DNA of 64,000 bases from Apis mellifera (taxonomy: Eukaryota > Arthropoda > Insecta > Hymenoptera > Apidae), in assembly GCF_003254395.2 (NCBI RefSeq), contig NC_037648.1, positions 15,715,830 through 15,779,829 on the forward strand, read 5' to 3'. Below the pieces are notes generated by a model. That model was given only the letters and a program-made list of their open reading frames with translations. It made no database searches and was not told the DNA's origin. Shown piece by piece: positions 1-49,009 of the stretch (position 1 is the stretch's first letter; each line of letters starts with the position of its first letter). Both the position numbers and the translations under genes were made by a program.

Positions 1-39917
<39,917 letters not shown>

Positions 39918-42130
39918 CTTGAGATTTCGACGAAAAACCAATTTACCAAGACGTTGGAAAAACATTTTAGACACGACGCTTTTCAAATCCGAGAACCTCC
40001 ATTATCGGATTCCTAGAGTGAAAATTACGTCCCAACGGTCCAGGCTAAACTTTTCCGTAAAGGAAAACCGATCTCTTCCAGCCGGCACCGTTAACGTCTA
40101 AAGGACAAATACGCGGACTTCTGTATCTACGTACACGTACCTTCACCGATCCGCTCGATGTTTGTCGTCAAACATAAACTTTCGTCTACTCAGGAATACT
40201 GCGTGTTTACTCGGGATTTCAAACAGCTCTCGTCCCGCGTTTTTTTCGCGTTAACCGATAAACTGTTTAACCGTTCAGTCACCTTCCGCGAAATCCATTT
40301 TAATTTTTCTCCCGTTCTATTTTCGACATCACTGCTCAATTATGCGAGGAGAGGAAGAAGGGGAACTTTTTCAACATTTGCACGATCACCAATAATTTTA
40401 ACCATTCATATATATACGTATATATATATGCGTAATGCGTATAGCGCGTCAATGGTCAATGGTCACAAATCCCGTGATTCGACACTTTTTCGACGATCTT
40501 TCCGATATTACGTCACTCGCAATAATCACGATACTGCACATCAAAATTCAACCGTGTAAATAATGCGTCCCGTTTCCGAGAAGAGAAAAGAATAACGAAT
40601 ATCGACACGTAGAACGATCGTAACGAAACGAAATATTTTCACGGAAAAGAAACTGTCGACGTATCGTGTAAACGTACAAACGAAGCACACGCTCCGAACG
40701 CCGACGGCTTACTGTCAGCTCGCTGCTTTGAAAACTCCCCGTAGACCACGGGTTTAAAACGAGCCGCCTGTTGCCTCGTACTCGTTCGGTTGCTTTCGCC
40801 TCTCTTCGGACATCATCGATGGAACCGTACCGACCGTACTACGGTCGCACGTAATCGTTAGTTCTATTCTTCTCCCCAAAAAACATTGGTGATTCTTTTT
40901 CTTTTCTGTTTCTTATATGTATATATATATATATATATATAGTGCACATTCGAAATCTTTAAAATTATACGCGAGATAGATATCGTTTATCGATCGAATC
41001 GTAATCTTCCATTTTCCGATCATATTTATTCTTAATTTTAGAGAAAAATATGTGCTAATCTCTGGAACTAATCGATAAATCGATACATTTTTTACGAGAT
41101 TCTCGTTTGAACGTCAACTCGATGCAAACTTCATTAAATACTTATTCACGTGAGTAGTTGGTTAGTTGCTTGGTCATATTATTAATGTTATTTTTGACGT
41201 CAGAATATATTATGCGAATTTTGCCGAGGTTGATCGAAAATATTCTATTTTGCACGCTATTATACTTTCTTATTTATAAGAATAAACTTTTCGTAAGAAA
41301 ATCGTTCCGTAACTTGGAAGAACACGTTTTTTTAAGTGGTTACTCGCCGCCTTATTTACCTTTACTTACTCGATTCGAAGAACATGTATGTATACATAAA
41401 CAAATAATCAAAGAAATCTTTGCATTTTTCGAACGGGATATTTGACAAAGATTCGGAAAAAAAAAACTAGAATGCGATAATCATTTTTATTGGAAACGAC
41501 GGTTCGATGCATACGTAAATATCGATTTCGAAAGAAATTAGATTAAAAGAGAAGAATTTCCGTGAATACGATAAACTTTGAACGTACGTATGTATATTTA
41601 ACAACGTATTGCGGGCAGATAATTTTTGTTCGGATAAAGTTTTGTTCGAGGTAATTGGACAGCGCGATATCGTTCGGCGAATTAATATCGATCTTTCGAG
41701 AATTTTCTTACTCATAGAATATTTTATCAGTTTTATATACGATTCGATATATCGCGTATAGATATACATATACACGCTCTATCAATTCTATCTCGACTCG
41801 ATTTTTTTCTCATTCCACGATCGAACAATTTATACTTTCCCCGTTTTTTCGCGAATGATCCCCGATTTTGCAGCAACGTGAGAGCAAGAACAACGCGTTA
41901 CGTACATAACTTAAACTTTTCACTCCGCACACTTACACTTACGCGTACACGTACGCCGCTGACTTGCATTCTGGGAATTCGAGTATGCGGTCAGTCGTTT
42001 CGTGTCGTGTGGCAACGATTATACCGGATGATCTATGTCAGACTCACGTATTCACGTGTGTGTGTGCAACCACCGCGCATGGAAGGGACTTTTATGCGTG
42101 CCGACGATGAGTGTAGTTCTTTCTCGTACA
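39918..42130. other. Gene-free interval upstream of the Ig gene
   Basis: It should contain the promoter and any 5' UTR exon of the Ig gene, but I could not place either. A GC-richer stretch at about 40690-40860 is the most promoter-like part. A (TA)n run lies at about 40917-40942. Nothing else was recognised. Confidence 0.4.
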
Positions 42131-43022
42131 ACCAGTTTTTTTTCCCTTTTTTCCCTAGAAATAGATTCTCGCATCGCTATCGATCGGACAATCGTCGATG
42201 CGACTCGGTCGAAAGATAGACAAGGAACGAAGCGCCGTTTACGTTCCAAAGATCGAATTTCGCCAATTTTTCGCCCTTCGGTCCGAACAAAAATTTTTTT
42301 TTTTAAGATAAGATAAAAATAGACGGTGTAATAAATTTGAATCGACACGGAACCAGTTTTTTTTCCCTTTTTTCCCTAGAAATAGATTATTCTCGCATCG
42401 CTATCGATCGGACAATCGTCGATGCGACTCGGTCGAAAGATAGACGAGGAACGAAGCGCCGTTTACGTTCCAAAGATCGAATTTCGCCAATTTTTCGCCC
42501 TTCGGTCCGAACAAAAATTTTTTTTTTTAAGATAAGATAAAAATAGACGGTGTAATAAATTTGAATCGACACGGAACCAGTTTTTTTCCCTTTTTTCCCT
42601 AGAAATAGATTATTCTCGCATCGCTATCGATCGGACAATCGTCGATGCGACTCGGTCGAAAGTTAGACGAGGAACGAAGCGCCGTTTACGTTCCAAAGAT
42701 CGAATTTCGCCAATTTTTCGCCCTTCGGTCCGAACAAAAATTTTTTTTTTTAAGATAAGATAAAAATAGACGGTGCAATAAATTTGAATCGACACGGAAC
42801 CAGCTTTTTTTCCCTTTTTTCCCTAGAAATAGATTCTCGCATCGCTATCGATCGGACAATCGTCGATGCGACTCGGTCGAAAGATAGACAAGGAACGAAG
42901 CGCCGTTTACGTTCGAAAGATCGAATTTCGCCAATTTTTCGCCCTTCGGTCCGAACAAAAATTTTTTTTTTTAAGATAAGATAAAAATAGACGGTGCAAT
43001 AAATTTGAATCGACACGGAACA
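42131..43022 (+). repeat. Four tandem copies of a 223-bp satellite unit
   Basis: Units begin ACCAG at 42131, 42352, 42576 and 42799 (periods 221, 224 and 223). They are nearly identical, with differences confined to T-run length and single bases (for example ATTATTCTCG against ATTCTCG). Each unit carries a T-rich start, ATCGCTATCGATCGG, GTCCGAACAAAAATTT and AAGATAAGATAAAAATAG. The short open frames recurring on both strands repeat with the unit and are not genes. Confidence 0.95.
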
Positions 43023-43330
43023 ATTCCATATTATACGTTTATCGCGAGAGTTTTGCCGCGCTCGGTTTGGCGAAAATTTATCGAGGCTCGCCCTTCGAAC
43101 CATGCTTCAAAGAACGGCCGTGTTATCAATTAGAGTTCCGAGATCACGGTGTACGTAACGAAATTAATCTCCCCTTAATTAATAGCGTTAAGGCGCATCA
43201 TCCAGCCGTGGTACAGAGGCAGGCTACGAGTTTCCTGATTAAGACGATGATACGCGTTCTCGGAAGTGACAGTGGAGAAAGAGCCGAGAAAGGCTGTTTG
43301 CACGGCCGCCCGGACACGCTTTATTGAAAA
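43023..43330. other. Unique spacer between the two satellite arrays
   Basis: About 300 bases of non-repetitive, moderately GC-rich sequence with an 86-codon open frame (43067-43327, +) lacking any recognisable domain. It could be conserved non-coding sequence; no function is assigned. Confidence 0.3.
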
Positions 43331-43379
43331 TCTTGTACAATTGAAACAGGCACTTAATATTGTATCGTAATTGGAAAAA

Positions 43380-45940
43380 TGAGATTTGAACCCCGTTAAA
43401 ATTTTTCTTTCCTCTTTGAGAAAAATCTTTGCGAGAGAGTCGAGTTTCAAAGCGATAGAATATTTTCGATTTATATATATATATATATAATAATATTTAA
43501 TATTTAATATTTAATATGTATTTTATCTCTAAATAAAATATTATTATTTTATTTAGAGATTTGAACCCCGTCTCTTAAAATTTTTCTTCCCTCGAGAGGC
43601 GAGCAATCGAAATAATTGTCAATAGTTTCGAAATCGATCGAGAAAAAATCTTTGCGAGAGAATCGAGTTTCAAAGCGATAGAATATTTTCGATTTATATA
43701 TAAAATAATATTTAATATTACGTATTTTATTACGTAGAAATTTGAACCCCGTCTGTTAAAATTTTTCTTCCCTCGAGTAGCCAAAATAATTGTCAACAGT
43801 TTCGAAATCGATCGAGAAACGCTCGAAAAATCGAAGATTTCTTTGCGAGAGAATATTTTCGATTTATATATAAAATAATATTTAATATTACGTATTTTAT
43901 TATGTAGAAATTTGAACCCCGTCTGTTAAAATTTTTCTTCCCTCGAATAGCCGAAATAATTGTCAACAGTTTCGAAATCGATCGAGAAACTTTCGAGAAA
44001 TCGAAAAATTTCTTTGCGAGAGAGTCGAGTTTCAAAGCGATAGAATATTTTCGATTTATATATAAAATAATATTTAATATTACGTATTTTATTATGTAGA
44101 AATTTGAACCCCGTCTCTTAAAATTTTTCTCCCTTCGAAAGGCAAGTAATCGGAATAATTGTCAATAGTTTCGAAATCGATCGAAAAATGCTCGAAAAAT
44201 CTTTGCGAGAGAGTCGAGTTTCAAAGCGATAGATTATTTTCGATTTATATATAAAATAATATTTAATATTACGTATTTATTAGAGATACGTATTTTTACG
44301 TAGAGATTTGAATCTCGTCTCTTAAAATTCTTCCCTCGAGAGGCGAGCAATCGAAATAATTGTCAATTGTTTCGAAATCGATCGAGAAACGCTCGAAAAA
44401 TCTTTGCGAGAGAGTCGACTTTCAAACCGATAGAATATTTTCGACTTATATATAAAATAATATTTAATATTACGTATTTTATTACGTAGAAATTTGAATT
44501 CCGTCTGTTAAAATTTTTCTCCCCTCGAGTAATCGAAATAATTGTCAACAGTTTCGAAATCGATCGAGAAACGCTCGAAAAATCTTTGCGAGAGAGTCGA
44601 CTTTCAAAGCGATAGATTATTTTCGACTTATATATAAAATAATATTTTATTACGTAGAGATTTGAATTTGAACCCCGTCTTTTAAAATTCTTCCCTCGAA
44701 AGGCAAGTAATCGAAATAATTGTCAATAGTTTCGAAATCGATCGAGAAATTTTCGAGAAACGTTTGCGAGAGAGTCGAGTTTCAAACCGATAGAATATTT
44801 TCGATTTATATATATAATAATATTTAATATTTAATATTACGTATTTTATTATGTAGAAATTTGAACCCCGTCTGTTAAAATTTTTCTCCCCTCGAGTAGC
44901 CAAAATAATTGTCAACAGTTTCGAAATCGATCGAGAAACGCTCGAAAAATCTTTGCGAGAGAGTCGAATTTCAAGTCGAATTTCAAAGCGATAGAATATT
45001 TTCGACTTATATATATAATAATATTTAATATTTAATATTACGTATTTTATTATGAAGAAATTTGAATCCCGTCTCTTAAAATTTTTCTCCTCTCGAGTAA
45101 TCGAAATAATTGTCAACAGTTTCGAAATCGATCGAAAAATGCTCGAAAAATCTTTGCGAGAGAGTCGAGTTTCAAAGCGATAGAATATTTTCGATTTATA
45201 TATATAATAACATTTAATATTTAATATTATGTGTTTTATTACGTAGAAATTTGAACCCCGTCTGTTAAAATTTTTCTCCCCTCGAGTAGCCAAAATAATT
45301 GTCAACAGTTTCGAAATCGATCGAGAAACGCTCGAAAAATCTTTGCGAGAGAGTCGAGTTTCAAAGCGATAGATTATTTTCGACTTATATATATAATAAT
45401 ATTTAATATTACGTATTTATTAGAGATACGTATTTTTACGTAGAGATTTGAATCTCGTCTCTTAAAATTCTCCCCTCGAGAGGCGAGTAATCGGAATAAT
45501 TGTCAATAGTCGAAATCGATCGAAAAACGCTCGAGAAATCGAAAGATTTCTTTGCGAGAGAGTCGAGTTTCAAAGCGATAAAATATTTTCGATTTATATA
45601 TAAAATAATATTTAATATTACGTATTTTATTATGTAGAAATTTGAACCCCGTCTCTTAAAATTTTTCTCCCCTCGAATAGCCAAAATAATTGTCAACAAT
45701 TTCGAAATCGATCGAAAAATTTTCGAGAAATGTTTGCGAGAGAGTCGAGTTTCAAACCGATAGATTATTACGTAGAGATTTGAACCCCGTCTTTTAAAAT
45801 TCTCCCCTCGAGAGGCGAATAATCGGAATAATTGTCAATAGTTTCGAAATCGATCGAAAAACGCTCGAGAAATCGAAAGATTTCTTTGCGAGAGAGTCGA
45901 GTTTCAAAGCGATAGAATATTTTCGAGTTATTGTTATTTA
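43380..45940. repeat. Satellite array, about 14 monomers of roughly 190 bp
   Basis: The landmark GCGAGAG occurs at 43431, 43654, 43845, 44016, 44205, 44406, 44588, 44766, 44955, 45156, 45345, 45554, 45736 and 45888 (spacing 152-223, mean about 189). Each monomer has GTCGAGTTTCAAAGCGATAG, an AT-rich block, TTTGAACCCCGTCT, AAAATTTTTC, AATAATTGTCAA and TTTCGAAATCGATCGA. Divergence between monomers is modest, with indels in the AT block. The minus-strand open frames (up to 207 codons) are satellite translations. Confidence 0.93.
43525..43560. repeat. Perfect 16-bp inverted repeat, 4-nt loop
   Basis: ATCTCTAAATAAAATA at 43525-43540 and its exact reverse complement at 43545-43560, separated by TTAT. 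It lies in the first monomer of the 190-bp array and is absent from the other monomers. Confidence 0.75.
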
Positions 45941-46060
45941 TTATATATAATAATAAATATACAATAATATATATATATATAATAATATTTATTACGTATA
46001 ATATATTATTAATATATATATATATAATGTATATAATATATATTCGATCATTATATTTAT
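45940..46060. repeat. AT-rich simple sequence at the array edge
   Basis: About 120 bases of A/T, mostly TATA and AATA words, directly abutting the satellite. A second (TA)n run lies at about 46160-46185. Confidence 0.8.
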
Positions 46061-47320
46061 TATTCCGCACGCCGTACTTGGTATCTGAATAACGACAAAT
46101 TAGCCGACGGACGACACGCGTTCTAAACAACCGGTAGACCGCGAACCTTTGTACTGTGTGTATATACGTATATATATATATATATTGACGTTTCAACGGA
46201 AATGAGAAACGCCTCACGGTATGTTGCCCGTTTTCCCCGCTTTACCGAGAATTCGTAATTACACGGCACACACGCCACTTACAAGCGTTCTCCTGGCCTG
46301 CGCATACCGGGTGTCAAGCGGCCGGCGAGCTCGGTTCGTGAAAAAAGAAGCCGCCGTTACGAGATTAGTCCTTAGACGGGGTACGGGTCGTTTTTACTTT
46401 CGCGGGATTCACAGGTGTCCCTCGAAGGAAGCCGTTTCGCCCATTCGACCGCTGTAATTGTCAGCCGCTGCCCGTTCCGCCGCTTATACGTATTTTCGCG
46501 TTCCAACGTAACTGGTTTCCTCCGAACCGACCGTTCCACGCCCTGCCTCCTCTTCTTCTATCCTCTTTTCTCCACCGCGAGAGAGAGAGGTGGGGGAAAC
46601 AATTTCGAGTTAACGATCGTTTTCTTATCGATTTTTAAAAAAAAAAAAAAAAAAAGAAAAGAATAATAAAGAAAAATTTATTACCGTTCGCGAACGCGTC
46701 ATATGATTATCATTGTACACGCTGATGATGATAGCACAACGTTATGTGTCGCAATTGCATCATCGTTCTTGGAAAAATTGTGGCGCGACAGAGGGGAGAT
46801 AGAGAGTCAAAGTTTTTATTGTTTCACCTGCCGACTCGTGCCTCGAATGAAAATAGTCCGCGACGCGATCAAAGGGAATTTTTTTTTCCTCCTTGAAATT
46901 CGATATCGAGAGGTAAAATTAGGTTCATCGAGCGAACGGACACTTGTTGCTCTTGTCGCGACTCGTACACTTCGTGATAAATGGAAGAAATTTCTTTGTT
47001 GCCTCCATAACCTCCTTCGCCTTCGAAAAAAAACTTTTACCTTACCTCGCGATCGTTGCTTTCACGGTATGTATTTAATTGGCGTCGAAGTAAGGCGGTA
47101 AAAGTAGCGTAGTCGATATCAAACTCGATCTCTCAATTTCTTTTAATTCAGCGTTCAGAGGTGATGAAATATCCAATTCAATTGTCTTACCGTTTTTGTC
47201 CTTTTTTTTTTTTTTTTCAATAACTCGAATGGTCTCGAAATTTAACTTTCGTCGAATAGCTCGAAATACGATCCGTTCTTGCATTGGAATTAATGGAATA
47301 AGAATATTGTTTTATATATT
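46060..47320. other. Intergenic, nothing recognised
   Basis: Mixed-composition sequence with homopolymer A (about 46637-46655) and T runs. Several open frames of up to 132 codons lack recognisable domains and splice context. Confidence 0.4.
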
Positions 47321-47324
47321 GGAA

Positions 47325-47330
47325 TTTATT
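47325..47330 (-). terminator. Poly(A) signal of the JHBP-family gene
   Basis: AATAAA on the minus strand, 53 bases downstream of the TGA at 47386-47384, in AT-rich 3' UTR sequence. It is the first canonical signal after the stop. Confidence 0.6.
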
Positions 47331-47383
47331 TCTTAGACGCATCGGATAATTAATTAATTAATTAAACTTAATCGCCCCTAAAA

Positions 47384-47584
47384 TCAACCTTTAATTATAT
47401 CTATCAAATCTTTCAACGAGAGATTATTGAGGAATTTGTTGTTCAACGTGTTGGCAATAATCGGACTCGCGTAATTCGATATCTCAGTTTGATAATCGTC
47501 GAGTAATCCGGGTAACACCTCGGTAATAGCTTTGCTCAAAAGCTTGGACACCTCCTCGTCGTTGTATAATCCGGTGATGGCGCA
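47384..47584 (-). CDS. JHBP-family gene, last coding exon
   Basis: Acceptor TTCTTCCAG ends at 47585. It encodes residues 182-247 from CAITGLYNDEE to the TGA at 47386-47384. Confidence 0.92.
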   Translation of the reverse strand, partial: CAITGLYNDEEVSKLLSKAITEVLPGLLDDYQTEISNYASPIIANTLNNKFLNNLSLKDLIDIIKG

Positions 47585-48819
47585 CTGGAAGAAATCGTAA
47601 GGCTTTTTCATCGTCTCGATTCTCATCCGTACGTATTATTATCGAACGACACGATACTTACATCGAATTCCTTCAAATGGACATTGAACGTCAGTTTCGA
47701 AATGTTTAGCTTGTTATTCTTCACGCCCAATTTCAAGTCTACCGTTACGTTAAGACCTTTAATAGCCACGCTGAAATTAAAAAAGAAAAAAAGATAAGAT
47801 TTCTTTTCGTCGTATCTTGACTCTTCGAGTTTGTAAAAAGAGTAGATAAATCGAGAGAACGATTCTCGATACGATCCGTGAAATGTAGAAATCTACGGTA
47901 TCTGCATCGATATCGCGCGTCGGTAATGTCGGGAAACTACTGGGCCGACTGTAGTTTTCAAGCTTCGCCATTTTATCCAAAGATAGGATTACTCGTATAT
48001 CGAGAGATATTTTTTTTTTCTTTTCTCCTTCAAAAAATATATAAACGATTCACGAAAGATTAAAGATAAAACCTAATCTTTTATCGAACTATTCTATTCC
48101 ATTTCGATTATACAGATATATATTCGATCGTATTCTATATCGAATAATAATAAAGAAAAAGGACTTACCGGATGTTTCCATTACCGAAGATGGAAAAACT
48201 ATCGACGAGTGTGCCGGTTACATTGTAGTCGGTCATAACATTAATTTGATTGAAAAGAAGGCCGACGTCGACTTTGAGACCAGCGAGCATAAAATCGCCT
48301 TGATTCACTTTGTAATCGGATAAACCATTGGAACGTAAGTTCTTCAGTATACCTTTTAATCTATTCGAATAGAGAAAAAAGAAAAAGAAGAAAAAAAATC
48401 AACGCTCGTCATTCGACATTTCTTCGTTTTCAATTAGAAACGCATATATACGCTTACGAGATCAAACCCTTCTCGTTCAATTCGATACTCATATTCTTGA
48501 TTTGAAGAGGATCGAGAACGGGAATACAAAGCTTGGAGTTTCCATTTTTTACATATTCCTTCAATTTTTCAAGAAATCCAACCAGTTGACCTCCTTTGTT
48601 CTCGTACTCGTCGTATTCGTTGTTTCCTTAATTCAAAGGAGGGGAAAAAAAAAAAAAAAAAAAAACAATTTTCCATAATCCGCGATTCGGTTTAAGATTA
48701 TTTGGATCAAAGTTGAAAAAAGTGAAAATATAATTGTTACACTTACGATATATCTCGATCACGGATGACGCATGACAGGTGATCAACACGGTGGCTAAAA
48801 GCAATACGAAGAGGCGCAT
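47384..48819 (-). CDS. Takeout/juvenile-hormone-binding-protein (JHBP) domain family protein
   Basis: Five coding exons (48819-48747, 48626-48458, 48360-48169, 47770-47662, 47584-47384) join in phases 1, 2, 2 and 0 with GT-AG ends. They give 247 residues, a normal length for the family. Residues 1-17 are a signal peptide. Family landmarks in order: LCIPVLDPLQIKNMSI (about 57-72), the family's proline-rich LDPL motif; GLSDYKVNQGDFMLAGLKVDVG; MTDYNVTG and FSIFGNGNIR; then ITGLYNDEEVSKLLSKAITEVLP and a C-terminal LKDLIDIIKG helix. Members are secreted carriers of hydrophobic ligands (juvenile hormone in Lepidoptera; takeout-like proteins in feeding, clock and courtship functions); the ligand here is unknown. 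Oddity: the usual N-terminal cysteine pair is absent, leaving only Cys58 and Cys182 in the mature chain. Possible N-glycosylation sites are NMS, NVT (two) and NIS. It is a single gene here, not a cluster. Confidence 0.93.
47662..47770 (-). CDS. JHBP-family gene, coding exon 4
   Basis: A strong polypyrimidine acceptor (ATTTCAG) ends at 47771 and donor GTAAGT begins at 47661. It encodes about residues 145-181 (GLNVTVDLKLGVKNNKLNIS...LKEFD), ending in phase 0. Confidence 0.9.
48169..48360 (-). CDS. JHBP-family gene, coding exon 3
   Basis: Acceptor CGAATAG ends at 48361 and donor GTAAGT begins at 48168. It encodes about residues 81-144, the most recognisable JHBP segment (GLSDYKVNQGDF; FGNGNIR). 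Confidence 0.92.
48458..48626 (-). CDS. JHBP-family gene, coding exon 2
   Basis: Acceptor AATTAAG ends at 48627 and donor GTAAGC begins at 48457. It encodes residues 25-80, with an acidic start (NNEYDEYE), an amphipathic helix and the LCIPVLDPLQ motif. Confidence 0.88.
48747..48819 (-). CDS. JHBP-family gene, coding exon 1 (signal peptide)
   Basis: ATG at 48819, just after a TTTTTTAG acceptor (exon starts 48823), so the upstream leader is on a separate exon. It encodes MRLFVLLLATVLITCHA, then SSVIEIY. Donor GTAAGT begins at 48746. Confidence 0.9.
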
Positions 48820-48918
48820 CTTGCTAAAAATGAAAACGAAAGAATCTCTTCACCGTCGAATCGATAATAATAAGATAAACGGTACAATTATTTCCAACGT
48901 TCAGAAATAAAATACTCA

Positions 48919-49009
48919 CGATATTACTTTTCGATAAATCGCGAAATCGCCGTTTGTTCGTGTGTCTCTCGAAATAGGCCCGTTTCGTTGATAAATCGTT
49001 CTTTATATA
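48919..49009 (-). promoter_or_regulatory. Core promoter and 5' UTR exon of the JHBP-family gene
   Basis: TATATAAAG lies on the minus strand at 49009-49001. A transcript starting about 30 bases downstream (near 48975) would run to a GTGAGT donor beginning at 48919, giving a 5' UTR exon of about 55 bases. That would splice to the acceptor at 48824, four bases before the ATG. The TATA box and donor are seen; the start site is inferred by spacing. Confidence 0.5.

Noticed and set aside
42035..43103. Recurrent protein-like frames (SLEIDSRIAIDRTIV... and its antisense)
   Set aside because: They repeat with the 223-bp tandem unit and are open on both strands; satellite translation, not a gene family.
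44682..45305. 207-codon minus-strand open frame with internal repeats
   Set aside because: It is the 190-bp satellite read in frame over three monomers. Repeated Tyr/Ile/Lys text reflects AT-rich satellite sequence.
43560..45800. GGGGTTCAAAT words in the satellite resembling a tRNA B box
   Set aside because: On the minus strand no matching T-stem, anticodon arm or A box could be found, so a tRNA or tRNA-derived SINE is not supported.
42131..45940. CRISPR-like regular repeats
   Set aside because: Repeats are long, contiguous, AT-rich eukaryotic satellite monomers without unique spacers.
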